Assembly: GCA_045542335.1 (NCBI GenBank)
Contig: JAZQKV010000049.1
Location: 3,020 to 67,019 of the forward strand
Reading direction: 5' to 3'
DNA length: 64,000 nucleotides
DNA from: CAKSUT01 sp045542335
GTDB taxonomy: Bacteria; Bacillota; Clostridia; Oscillospirales; CAG-382
The translations under genes and the position numbers were made by a program. Position 1 is the stretch's first letter, and every line of letters begins with the position of its first letter. Shown here piece by piece: positions 47,802 through 56,327 of this stretch. Below the pieces are notes generated by a model. That model was given only the letters and a program-made list of their open reading frames with translations, searched no databases and was not told the DNA's origin.

Positions 47802-49244
47802 ATGATTTATGATGTTGCGGTTATAGGCGCAGGAGTTATTGGTTCAATGACTGCCCGTGAGCTTTCACGCTATAATCTCAAAGTGTGCCTTATTGACAAG
47901 CTTGACGATGCCTGCGGAGGCACGTCAAAGGCAAACTCTGCCATTGTTCATGCTGGTTTTGATGCTGAAAACGGAACTCTCAAGGCAAAGCTCAACGTTA
48001 AAGGCTGTGAGCTTATGCCGGAGGTTTGCCGCGAGCTTGATGTACATTATAAGAACACAGGATCTCTTGTTGTTTCATTTTCGGATGAAGACGATGAGGC
48101 TGTTAAAGTTCTTTATGAGAGAGGCGTTAAAAACGGTGTTCCGGATATGAGAATCATTTCCGGCGACGAGCTTTTTGCTATGGAACCCAACCTCTCAAAA
48201 AATGCAAGATGTGCGCTTTATGCTCCGACGGCAGGTATTGTTTGTCCTTATGAGCTGACAATTGCGGCGGCTGAAAATGCGGTGCAGAACGGTGCGGATG
48301 CAAAATTTGAGTTTGAGGTTAATGATATTTCCGAAAAGAATGGCGTATATACTCTTTCAAACGGCAAAGAGAGTGTTGAGGCAAGATTTGTTGTCAATGC
48401 GGCAGGTCTTTTCTCGGATGAGATTGCTTCTCTTACAGGAGATGCAAGCTTTGATATAAAACCCCGAAAGGGCGAATATATGCTTTATGACAAGAGCTGT
48501 GACGGCTTTGTTAAAACAGTTCTTTTTTCTGCTCCCTCAAAAGAGGGCAAGGGTATTCTTGTTGCGCCAACGGTTGACAGAAATGTCCTTGTGGGACCGA
48601 ACGCTGTGCTCACTTCAAAAGACGATACAGAAACAACTCCGATGGGTCTTGCGCAGATTGCCGAGGGTGCATCAAAGCTTGTTTCGCTTCCGCTTCCCTC
48701 AAGAAAAACCGTCACCTCCTTCGCCGGCGTTCGCCCCACACCAACAACGGGAGATTTCGTTATAAAAAAGTCGGAAAAGATGAAGGGTGTTCTTCACCTT
48801 GCAGGTATTGAGTCACCGGGACTTGCTTCTTCTCCTGCGGTTGCGGTTTATGCCGTTGAGCTTCTCTCTGAAATGGGACTTGAGCTTGTAAAGAACGAGA
48901 AATTTGTACCCGAAAGACAAAAAGTGGTGCGTTTCCGTGAAATGGGTGATAATGAGCGTGCAGAGCTTGTGGCAAAGAATCCTGCATACGGAAGAATAAT
49001 CTGCCGTTGCGAGGGTGTTACAGAGGGCGAGATTGTTGATGCAATAAAACGACCCATGGGCGCAACAAGCATTGACGGTGTTAAAAAGCGTGCAAGAGCA
49101 GGACTTGGCAGATGCCAGGGCGGCTTCTGTATGCCGAGAGTTGCCGAAATTCTCTCCCGGGAGCTTGGTATTCCTCTTACAGAGGTAACCAAGAACGGCA
49201 AGGGTTCCGAAATTCTTACCGGAAAAACAAAGGAGGTAAGATAA
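47802..49244 (+). CDS. FAD-dependent glycerol-3-phosphate dehydrogenase-like oxidoreductase with BFD [2Fe-2S] domain (GlpA-like)
   Basis: This 480-residue flavoprotein has the FAD motif VAVIGAGVIGSMTARELSRY (core GAGVIG) at residues 7-12, then a DAO-type catalytic domain with ANSAIVHAGFD and KPRKGEYMLYD. ESPGLASSPAVAVYAVELL closes the FAD site. The last 80 residues form a BFD-like [2Fe-2S] domain with Cys pairs in IICRCEG and GLGRCQGGFC. This combination matches the GlpA/L-2-hydroxyglutarate oxidase-type subunit found in anaerobes with the two genes that follow. GAAAGGAATGAAAAATA precedes the ATG. The next gene begins directly after its stop. Confidence 0.9.
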   Translation: MIYDVAVIGAGVIGSMTARELSRYNLKVCLIDKLDDACGGTSKANSAIVHAGFDAENGTLKAKLNVKGCELMPEVCRELDVHYKNTGSLVVSFSDEDDEAVKVLYERGVKNGVPDMRIISGDELFAMEPNLSKNARCALYAPTAGIVCPYELTIAAAENAVQNGADAKFEFEVNDISEKNGVYTLSNGKESVEARFVVNAAGLFSDEIASLTGDASFDIKPRKGEYMLYDKSCDGFVKTVLFSAPSKEGKGILVAPTVDRNVLVGPNAVLTSKDDTETTPMGLAQIAEGASKLVSLPLPSRKTVTSFAGVRPTPTTGDFVIKKSEKMKGVLHLAGIESPGLASSPAVAVYAVELLSEMGLELVKNEKFVPERQKVVRFREMGDNERAELVAKNPAYGRIICRCEGVTEGEIVDAIKRPMGATSIDGVKKRARAGLGRCQGGFCMPRVAEILSRELGIPLTEVTKNGKGSEILTGKTKEVR

Positions 49245-50525
49245 ATGCAGATGATTGAAAAAAAGGTTAAAATTGCGATAATCGGCGGCGGTCCTGCAGG
49301 TCTTGCAGCGGCTTTGGGAGCTGTTGAAGCAGGGGCAAAGCCTGATGACATACTCATTATAGAAAGAGATACTTGCCTTGGCGGTATTCTTAATCAGTGT
49401 ATTCATGCCGGTTTTGGACTTCATATGTTCGGAGAGGAGCTTTCGGGTCCCGAATATGCGCTCAGATATATTAAAAGAGTGAAAGAAGCAGGAATTCCTT
49501 ATGTGACTGATGCAATGGCTCTTTCACTCTCAAAGGACAAGGTTGTGACATATGTTTCACCCGAAAGCGGACTTGTTAAGCTTCAGGCTGAAGCTGTTAT
49601 CCTTGCAATGGGTTGCCGAGAAAGACCGAGAGGCGCACTCAACACTCCCGGCGCACGTCCTGCAGGAATTTATACTGCAGGAGCGGCACAGCGTTTTATA
49701 AATATTGAGGGTTATATGCCCGGCAAAACTGCCGTGATTCTTGGTTCGGGCGACATTGGTCTTATCATGGCAAGAAGAATGACCCTTGAGGGTGCAAAGG
49801 TCAAGGCTGTTTGCGAGCTTATGCCGTATTCCAGCGGTCTTGCAAGAAACATTGCACAATGCCTTGATGATTTTGATATTCCTCTCAAGCTTTCACACAC
49901 CGTTGTTAAAATCCACGGTCACAAGAGACTTGAGGGCGTCACAATCGCAAAGGTTGATGAAAACCTCAAGCCTATTAAGGAAACAGAGGAATATATTGAA
50001 TGTGACACGCTTCTTCTTTCCGTTGGTCTTATACCCGAAAATGAGCTTACCGAAATGGCTGGCATTTCAATTGACCGTGTAACAAGCGGTGCTGTTGTCA
50101 ACAACTTCCGTGAAACAGATATTGAGGGTATTTTTGCGTGCGGAAATGTTCTTCATGTTCATGACCTTGTTGACTTTGTTTCCGGAGAAAGCGAGCTTGC
50201 AGGTAAATCTGCGGCGGCATATGTGAGAGGCGAGCTTCCCCGTGGAGGAAAACAGATTAACATTACTGCAAAAGACGGTGTGCGCTACGTTGTTCCTCAG
50301 AATGTCAGCGGAAATGCGCTTGACGAAAACACGGAGTTTTTCTTCAGAGTGGGCGGAGTTATGAGAAATGCCTATATTGAGGTATATTCCGGTGACGAGC
50401 TTATTTATCGCAAAAAGAAGCCGAGACTCGCTCCCGGTGAAATGGAAAATCTGAAGCTTGATGCGAAGGCTGTTGAAACCGTTCGTCAGAATGGTGATCT
50501 GACTTTCTGCATTAACAGAAGCTGA
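49245..50525 (+). CDS. NAD(P)/FAD-dependent oxidoreductase, partner subunit
   Basis: This 426-residue protein resembles pyridine nucleotide-disulfide oxidoreductases without the redox disulfide. An FAD motif IAIIGGGPAGLAAALG-like segment (core GGGPAGLAA) lies near residue 14. TCLGGILNQCIHAGFG follows, and the second dinucleotide motif is VILGSGDIGLIMARR near residue 165. IFACGNVLHVHDLVDFVS near residue 303 completes the FAD site. The family is found with GlpA-like and DUF1667 genes and probably passes electrons between NAD(P)H and the first subunit. Its ATG follows the previous stop with no gap, with GGAGGTAAG in the preceding codons. Confidence 0.88.
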   Translation: MQMIEKKVKIAIIGGGPAGLAAALGAVEAGAKPDDILIIERDTCLGGILNQCIHAGFGLHMFGEELSGPEYALRYIKRVKEAGIPYVTDAMALSLSKDKVVTYVSPESGLVKLQAEAVILAMGCRERPRGALNTPGARPAGIYTAGAAQRFINIEGYMPGKTAVILGSGDIGLIMARRMTLEGAKVKAVCELMPYSSGLARNIAQCLDDFDIPLKLSHTVVKIHGHKRLEGVTIAKVDENLKPIKETEEYIECDTLLLSVGLIPENELTEMAGISIDRVTSGAVVNNFRETDIEGIFACGNVLHVHDLVDFVSGESELAGKSAAAYVRGELPRGGKQINITAKDGVRYVVPQNVSGNALDENTEFFFRVGGVMRNAYIEVYSGDELIYRKKKPRLAPGEMENLKLDAKAVETVRQNGDLTFCINRS

Positions 50526-50541
50526 TAAGGAGGAAAAACAG

Positions 50542-50898
50542 ATGCAAAAGACATTTACCTGCGTGGTTTGCCCCATAGGCTGTGAGCTTACAGTTGACTT
50601 TGACGGCACAACCGTAAACTCCGTTACAGGAAACACCTGCAAACGAGGCGATGCATATGCAAGAAACGAAATTGTTTCTCCCTCCAGAACACTTACCTCA
50701 ACTGTCAGAGTAAAGGGTGGTTCAATGCCGCTTGTACCCGTAAAGACAGATAAGCCTATTCCGAAGGCACAGCTTTTTGAGGCAATGAAAAAGCTCAATC
50801 AAATGGAAATTCCGGCTCCTGTGAAATGCGGAGATGTTATTGAAAAGGACTTTATTGAGAATGGCACAAACCTTGTGGCGTGCAGAGATATTCAATAA
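50542..50898 (+). CDS. DUF1667 domain protein
   Basis: This 118-residue protein has the DUF1667 pattern. FTCVVCPIGCEL gives a Cys-x-x-Cys-type pair near residues 6-13, GNTCKRGDAYARNE another Cys, and VKCGDVIEKDF a fourth near residue 95. They probably bind an iron-sulfur cluster or a metal. MPLVPVKTDKPIPKAQLFEAM is a typical middle part (core VPVKTDKPIPK). It always accompanies the two redox subunits upstream, and here it follows after 16 nt with AAGGAGGAAAAACAG before the ATG. It is the likely electron-transfer or assembly component of the trio. Confidence 0.9.
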   Translation: MQKTFTCVVCPIGCELTVDFDGTTVNSVTGNTCKRGDAYARNEIVSPSRTLTSTVRVKGGSMPLVPVKTDKPIPKAQLFEAMKKLNQMEIPAPVKCGDVIEKDFIENGTNLVACRDIQ

Positions 50899-50910
50899 TT
50901 GAATTTATAG

Positions 50911-53001
50911 GTGGTAAAAATGTATAACAAAAATGATGCGAAAAGATTTCCGCCCGTATCGGCAAAAGTCCCCCACATGATTCACGGCGGAGATTATAAC
51001 CCTGATCAGTGGCTTCCCATTGATCCTGATACACTTCCGAAGGATGTTCGTCTTTTTAAAATGGCAGGCATAAACAGTGCATCCGTGTGCATTTTCGGAT
51101 GGTCCGCAATTGAACCCGAGGAGGGAGTTTACACCTTTGAGTGGCTTGACAAGACAATTGACACCCTTTATGAAAACGGGATTTACACCATTCTTGCCAC
51201 TCCCACGGCGGCAAGACCCGCATGGCTTGATGCAAAGTATCCCGAGGCAATGAGAACGTCAAACACAGGCGTTAAAAACACGCATGGAAGACGTCACAAT
51301 CATTGCTACACCTCTCGTGCATACCGAGAGCTTTCAAAGGGAATCATAACAAAGCTTGCAGAGAGATATGGCAAGCATCCCGGTCTTATGATGTGGCATC
51401 TCAACAATGAATACGGCGGAGCTTGCTTCTGCGATAACTGCAAGGCGGCATTCAGAAGCTGGCTTCGTGAACGCTATAACGGCGACATTGATGCACTCAA
51501 CACCGCATGGTGGACACGTTTCTGGAGCCACACTTTCACAAACTTTGAACAGATTGATCCGCCAAGCCCCATCGGCGAGGACAGCACTCACGGACTTAAC
51601 GTTGATTGGAAAAGGTTTGTAACTTTCAAGACAAACGAATACATGGAAATGGAGTTTGACACCGTAAAGTCAATTACTCCCGACATTCCCGTGACAGCAA
51701 ACTTCATGGATATGTATGGCGAGCTTGATTATTCCATGATGCGTGACAAGCTCGATGTAATGTCCTGGGACAACTACCCCGATTTTGGCGGCGACACATG
51801 GACTGATGAGGATGCTTTTACCCGTGCTGCGTTCAATCACGACTTTTTCCGTACTCTCAAGAAAAAGCCTTTCCTTGTTATGGAGTCCACTCCAAGCAAC
51901 GTAAACTGGAAGCCCATAAACAAGCTCAAAAGGCCCGGAATGCATCTGCTTGCCTCGCTTCACGGCGTTGCACACGGTGCGGATTCGGTTCAGTATTTTC
52001 AGCTGAGAAAATCAAGAGGTTCTTCCGAAATGCTTCACGGAGCGGTTATTGACCATGTTGGCTACGATACTGATAAAACAAGAGTGTTCAAGGATGTAAC
52101 CGACGTTGGAAACGCCCTTGCGAGAATGGATGAAATTGTCGGAACTTGCACTCCCTCAGAGGTTGCCGTGCTTTATGATATTGACAACCGCAACATGATG
52201 GACGTTATGCAGGGACTTAACAAGGTCAACCGCAACTATATCGAAACACTCTTTAAGCACTATGGTATTTTCAACCGTGAGAGCATCAACATTGATGTTC
52301 TTCCCGTTGCTGATGACTTTTCGAGCTACAAGCTTATTATTGCTCCGATGCTCTATATGACAAAGGAAGAAACTGTAAAGAAGATTGAAAAATTTGTTGC
52401 CGATGGCGGAAACGTTGTGTTTACATATCACAGCGCATATGTCAACGACACGGGTCTTCATTGGCTGAACGGTCTTCCTGCAGGAGAGCTTCGCAAGGTG
52501 TTCGGAATATGGAACGAGGAATGTGATTCGTTGTTCCCGTCACAGAGAGTTGGCATAAAGTACAACGAAAATGCCCTTGGACTTTCAGGCGAGCTTAAGG
52601 CTCGTGATATGTGTGAGCTTGTTCATCTTGAGGGTGCAGAGGCTATTGCGGAATATACCTCTGAATTTTATGCAGGTATGCCTGCAATAACCGTGAATAA
52701 CTACGGCAAGGGCAAGGCTTACTACATTGCCGCAAGAATAGACAAGGCAGAGTTGAGAAAATTCTACCGTGCAATTATCGCAGACACCGGAATAAGACGT
52801 GCCTTTGATTTTGAGCTTCCCGAGGGCGTTGAAGCGACAGTTCGTGCCGATGGTAAAAACGAATTTGTCTTTGTGATGAACATAGAGGATTCCGAAAAGA
52901 GCTTTGAACTCGGAGGCGAATATACAGACATTATCACGGGTCAGAAAATTGGTTCGGAACTTACGCTTGCCCCTTATGGCATAGTTGTGTTTAAGAGATA
53001 G
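50911..53001 (+). CDS. Beta-galactosidase, glycoside hydrolase family 42
   Basis: This 696-residue cytosolic enzyme has a GH42 TIM barrel opening with HGGDYNPDQW. The acid/base Glu167 lies in LNNEYGGACFC and the nucleophile Glu325 in VMESTPSNVNW. The CFCDNC cluster just after the acid/base is the known zinc-binding feature of many GH42 trimers. A glutamine-amidotransferase-like trimerisation domain (about residues 410-620) and a small beta C-terminal domain follow. There is no signal peptide. It starts 12 nt after the DUF1667 gene with AGGTGG before the ATG, so it appears to be the last gene of that operon. Confidence 0.93.
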   Translation: MVKMYNKNDAKRFPPVSAKVPHMIHGGDYNPDQWLPIDPDTLPKDVRLFKMAGINSASVCIFGWSAIEPEEGVYTFEWLDKTIDTLYENGIYTILATPTAARPAWLDAKYPEAMRTSNTGVKNTHGRRHNHCYTSRAYRELSKGIITKLAERYGKHPGLMMWHLNNEYGGACFCDNCKAAFRSWLRERYNGDIDALNTAWWTRFWSHTFTNFEQIDPPSPIGEDSTHGLNVDWKRFVTFKTNEYMEMEFDTVKSITPDIPVTANFMDMYGELDYSMMRDKLDVMSWDNYPDFGGDTWTDEDAFTRAAFNHDFFRTLKKKPFLVMESTPSNVNWKPINKLKRPGMHLLASLHGVAHGADSVQYFQLRKSRGSSEMLHGAVIDHVGYDTDKTRVFKDVTDVGNALARMDEIVGTCTPSEVAVLYDIDNRNMMDVMQGLNKVNRNYIETLFKHYGIFNRESINIDVLPVADDFSSYKLIIAPMLYMTKEETVKKIEKFVADGGNVVFTYHSAYVNDTGLHWLNGLPAGELRKVFGIWNEECDSLFPSQRVGIKYNENALGLSGELKARDMCELVHLEGAEAIAEYTSEFYAGMPAITVNNYGKGKAYYIAARIDKAELRKFYRAIIADTGIRRAFDFELPEGVEATVRADGKNEFVFVMNIEDSEKSFELGGEYTDIITGQKIGSELTLAPYGIVVFKR

Positions 53002-53079
53002 GGGTAAGCACAATGAAATGTGAGTCTTTTTTGGAAAGAATAGAGCAGTACATCTAAGATAAAAATATTGAAAGGAGAG

Positions 53080-53114
53080 GTCTGAAATAAGTCATTCAGA
53101 CGCAGATTTCAGAC
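53080..53114 (+). promoter_or_regulatory. Hairpin between a strong ribosome binding site and the Mrp start
   Basis: GTCTGAAAT (53080-53088) pairs perfectly with ATTTCAGAC (53106-53114). AAAGGAGAG ends at 53079. Folding the hairpin would leave 9 nt between that site and the ATG at 53124. A competing partner, ATTCAGAC, lies in the loop. Confidence 0.5.
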
Positions 53115-53123
53115 AGCATAAAA

Positions 53124-53957
53124 ATGGCTGAAAATTGTACACATAACTGCAGCACCTGCAGTTCAAATTGCGCATCCCGTGATAAGGAAAGCTTTCTTGA
53201 GCCACTTCACGAGCTCTCATCCGTAAAGCACGTTATTGCAGTTGCAAGCGGAAAAGGCGGTGTGGGAAAATCCACAATAACATCACTCCTGGCAGTTGCC
53301 ATGGCGAGAAAAGGATATAATGTTGCTATCCTCGATGCTGACATTACAGGTCCGTCAATTCCCAAGGCGTTTGGAATCAAGGGCAACGTTATGGCAGATG
53401 AATCGGGACTCATGCTTCCCGAAACCTCCTGCGGAGGAATAAAAATCCTCTCGGCAAATATGCTTCTTCCCAACGAGGACGACCCCGTTATATGGAGAGG
53501 CGCACTTATTGCAGGCGCAGTAAAGCAGTTCTGGCAGGAGGCACTCTGGGACGATGTTGACTATATGTTCGTTGATATGCCTCCCGGAACAGGCGATGTT
53601 CCTCTCACAGTGTTCCAGTCGCTTCCCATTGACGGAACGGTTATCGTAACTACACCTCAGAAGCTTGTTTCAATGGTTGTTACAAAGGCTGTTAAGATGG
53701 CGGAAAAAATGAGCATACCTGTGCTTGGTCTTGTTGAAAACATGAGTTATCTCGAATGTCCGGATTGTGGCAAGAAGCTTGAGATTTTCGGCAAATCCGA
53801 GTCGGAGAAGCTTGCAAAGGAGCATGGCATCCCAACCTTTGCCGCACTTCCCATAAATCCTGCGGTGGCAGAGCTTGAGGACAGCGGCAATATCGAGAAA
53901 GCCGACGTCGGCGCACTTGAAGCTGTTGTCGAGAAGCTTGTTGAACTTGATAAGTAA
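53124..53957 (+). CDS. Mrp/NBP35-family ATPase (iron-sulfur cluster carrier)
   Basis: This 277-residue P-loop ATPase carries or inserts iron-sulfur clusters. The N-terminus CTHNCSTCSSNC has four Cys, as in Nbp35-like proteins. The deviant Walker A is SGKGGVGKST (residues 42-51). DADITGPSIPKAFG is switch I-like, and VDMPPGTGDVPL the Walker B region. Cys212 and Cys215 in ECPDCGK are the cluster-bridging pair at the dimer interface. The ATG at 53124 has no ribosome binding site at normal distance; a strong one lies about 45 nt upstream across a hairpin. A strong terminator follows. Confidence 0.92.
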   Translation: MAENCTHNCSTCSSNCASRDKESFLEPLHELSSVKHVIAVASGKGGVGKSTITSLLAVAMARKGYNVAILDADITGPSIPKAFGIKGNVMADESGLMLPETSCGGIKILSANMLLPNEDDPVIWRGALIAGAVKQFWQEALWDDVDYMFVDMPPGTGDVPLTVFQSLPIDGTVIVTTPQKLVSMVVTKAVKMAEKMSIPVLGLVENMSYLECPDCGKKLEIFGKSESEKLAKEHGIPTFAALPINPAVAELEDSGNIEKADVGALEAVVEKLVELDK

Positions 53958-53969
53958 TGAATTTATAAA

Positions 53970-53998
53970 GCCTTCGGCGAAACGCCGGAGGCTTTTTT
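53970..53998 (+). terminator. Terminator of the Mrp gene
   Basis: GCCTTCGGCG pairs with CGCCGGAGGC (one G-T) around AAA and runs into six T. Confidence 0.9.
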
Positions 53999-54065
53999 CT
54001 GACATGGATGTACAAAAATGAATCCCCTATATCATAAGACATAAGGGATTCGGATAAGCTTAGAT

Positions 54066-55025
54066 TTATTTGTTTACGTTGCTGTACGCCATAACCATGA
54101 GATGAGTGAGTCTCTTTGCCTCTTCAATACCGCAACCCTCAAGAATGTTGCCTGTGCAGAACTGCTCAAGTGGAGAGGGGAGAGCTTCAAGCAACTCCGC
54201 TTCAACCTTTCCACCTGAAGTCTTTGTGTTCTTAAACACCTTGCCGGAGCCTGCATCAAAGGTGGCATAGCCGTTTTCACCGCCCACTTCAAGGGTGATG
54301 GGGCAACCAACGGAAACAAAGCCGGTTTCGTTTACCGCAATGCAGCCGTTTTTGTAGCTCATCACTGTCACGGCGTTGTCCTCGATTCTGTCGGGATTTA
54401 TGGTGTTTGCGTGCTCGCTGTCGCAGGCAATGGTGAATACCGAGTTTGCCGTTTCGGGCATTCCGAGAAACCAATCGGAAACATACATTCCGTGTGCGCC
54501 AAGGTCAATCATTGCTCCGCCACCGCACTGCTTCAGATTGTAAAAATGTTCGGGAAGCCATTCGCCAACACTTCCGCTGTGAACGTTGCGGTATCTCAGG
54601 TAGTTGAGTTTTCCGAGCTCACCGCTGTCTGCAATTGCCTTGACTGTCCTCTGACCTGCTAAGTATTTCTGAGGAAGCGAGATAACAAAGTTTACGCCGT
54701 TGTCCTTAACTGCCTTTGCTACCTTTTCGCAGTCTTCATCTGTAAGAGCAAGTACCTTTTCCGTGAAAATATGCTTGCTTGCATTTGCAAGCTTAATCAT
54801 GACTTCGGTGTGGGTGTCCGTTGATGTGCAGACAATTGCCGCATCGGCATCTGAGGCGAGAAGCTCGTCAAGGGATTTGTATTCGGGAACACCATACTTG
54901 CTTGCAAAATCGGCTCTCCACTTTTCGTTTTCGTCCCACACGCCTGTTATTTCACAGTATTTCTTTGCGGTTTCATAGTATTGGGGTGCATGAACGTGCC
55001 AGAGTCCACATATTGCTATTTTCAT
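54066..55025 (-). CDS. Gfo/Idh/MocA family oxidoreductase
   Basis: This 319-residue enzyme starts MKIAICGLWHVHAPQYYE, where CGLWHVHA stands for the GxGxxG loop. FTEKVLALTDEDC is the catalytic Glu-Lys motif with Val in place of the usual Pro. The C-terminal half has GGAMIDLGAHGMYVSDWFLG, cited as DLGAHGMYVSDW, with the conserved His. The substrate is probably a sugar or cyclitol derivative. Its ATG overlaps the stop of the upstream Gfo/Idh/MocA gene (ATGA at 55025-55022), so the two are translationally coupled and probably act in one pathway. Confidence 0.88.
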   Translation of the reverse strand: MKIAICGLWHVHAPQYYETAKKYCEITGVWDENEKWRADFASKYGVPEYKSLDELLASDADAAIVCTSTDTHTEVMIKLANASKHIFTEKVLALTDEDCEKVAKAVKDNGVNFVISLPQKYLAGQRTVKAIADSGELGKLNYLRYRNVHSGSVGEWLPEHFYNLKQCGGGAMIDLGAHGMYVSDWFLGMPETANSVFTIACDSEHANTINPDRIEDNAVTVMSYKNGCIAVNETGFVSVGCPITLEVGGENGYATFDAGSGKVFKNTKTSGGKVEAELLEALPSPLEQFCTGNILEGCGIEEAKRLTHLMVMAYSNVNK

Positions 55026-56107
55026 TCGAAAATCACCGGCTTTCCTGTCTTGCTTGAGGTGTAAATTGCCTCAAGAATTTCAGAGACAACAAGTGCCTGT
55101 TCGGGAAGAACAACAGGGTCTGTGTCCTCAACAACCGCCTTGATCCAGTTGCGTGCTTCGGTGATAGCAGGCGTTTCCGCTACACCGTCATAAAATGCCA
55201 CGCCACCGGCGGAAAGGTCAACCTTCGTGTCCACCTGCCTGCCGTATTCAATCTTGTTTATGGTGAGTACATCGTTCTTTATCTGAAGACCTGCCTTGCT
55301 TCCGCAGAGAACACAGCTGCCCTCTGTGATAGGCTCGGAGGTGTTGAGTGCCCAGCTTGTTTCAAGCATAATTGTCGCACCGTTCTTCATGACAATCATA
55401 GCGCAAGCCGCCTCTTCAAGGGGTGTGGTTGATACGCCGTTATCGCCCCAGATGTTGCCCTCCTCGGGATGTTCGATTTTCTTGTGGGTTTTGCCGAGAA
55501 CAATCGCAGGCTCATAGTTGTTCATGAGGGAAAGGGTGAGATCAAGGGAGTGGGTTGCAATGTCGATAACGGGTCCGCCACCCTGTTCTTCTTCGTTGAG
55601 AAATACGCCCCAGTTGGGAGTTCCTCTGCGTCTTGTTGCAAGGCAGTTTGCATAGTAGATTTCGCCAAGCTCGCCGGCTTCAATGCGCTGTTTTGCATGG
55701 CGGCTCTGAGGCTTTTGTCTGTGCTGATAACCGATTGTCAGCTTCTTTCCTGTTTCTTTTGCAGCTGCAACCATTCTTCTTGCGTCTTCCGCTGTCTTTG
55801 CCATGGGCTTTTCGCACATAACGTGTTTTCCTGCGTGAAGTGCATCAATTGAAATATCTGCGTGCTCACGGTTGGGAGTGAGAACGTGGACAACCTCGAT
55901 GGTTTTGTCTTTAAGAAGCTCCCTGTAGTCTGTGTATACCTTTGCATCGGGAGTTCCGAATTTCTTTGCAGCAGCCTGCGCCTTTTCTTCAATAATATCG
56001 CAGAATGCAACCATTCTTACGTTGGGGATAACGCTGAGGGACGGCATATGCTTTCCGTTTGCGATACCACCACAGCCGATAATTCCGACATTAACTATTC
56101 TGTCCAT
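55022..56107 (-). CDS. Gfo/Idh/MocA family oxidoreductase
   Basis: This 361-residue enzyme has a clean NAD(P) loop, NVGIIGCGGIANGKH, near residues 5-19. The catalytic motif is HVMCEKPMAKT (Lys near residue 96) and the C-terminal site GGGPVIDIATHSLDLTL near residue 180. YQHRQKPQSRHAKQRIEAGELG (core AGELGEIYY) is typical. It probably oxidises or reduces a sugar derivative with NAD(P). I use the ATG at 56107, about 8 nt after AAAGGGA; an ATG two codons earlier is too close to that site. It diverges from the AraC regulator at 56328, its likely activator. Confidence 0.9.
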   Translation of the reverse strand: MDRIVNVGIIGCGGIANGKHMPSLSVIPNVRMVAFCDIIEEKAQAAAKKFGTPDAKVYTDYRELLKDKTIEVVHVLTPNREHADISIDALHAGKHVMCEKPMAKTAEDARRMVAAAKETGKKLTIGYQHRQKPQSRHAKQRIEAGELGEIYYANCLATRRRGTPNWGVFLNEEEQGGGPVIDIATHSLDLTLSLMNNYEPAIVLGKTHKKIEHPEEGNIWGDNGVSTTPLEEAACAMIVMKNGATIMLETSWALNTSEPITEGSCVLCGSKAGLQIKNDVLTINKIEYGRQVDTKVDLSAGGVAFYDGVAETPAITEARNWIKAVVEDTDPVVLPEQALVVSEILEAIYTSSKTGKPVIFE

Positions 56108-56260
56108 AATCATTTCCCTTTCATATTTACATATTCTTATCGGATTCTTTTCTTTTTCCGACAAATAAATTGTAGCATTTTCAAAAAAAATATGCTATAA
56201 TAAAAATGCTTTGAAATATAAAAAATTTGTCATGTTATTATTCTTGCTGTCAAAAAACCC

Positions 56261-56283
56261 TTGTTTAAGCGATGCTTGAACAA
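56261..56283. promoter_or_regulatory. Candidate operator dyad in the divergent AraC/oxidoreductase region
   Basis: TTGTTTAAGC and GCTTGAACAA are inverted repeats (one G-T) around GAT, 23 bp in all. The right half contains TTGAAC, a possible -35 for the AraC gene. A minus-strand extended -10 (TGCTACAAT, 56169-56177) lies upstream of the oxidoreductase pair. Confidence 0.45.
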
Positions 56284-56327
56284 AAAAATTTGTTTGCATA
56301 GTTTTATAAAGACTCGGAGGGATAAAG

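Noticed and set aside
53013..53057. 14-codon reading frame MKCESFLERIEQYI after the GH42 gene
   Set aside because: It resembles the first residues of zinc-finger anti-sigma factors but stops at once. It is probably a remnant or chance and too short to support as a gene.
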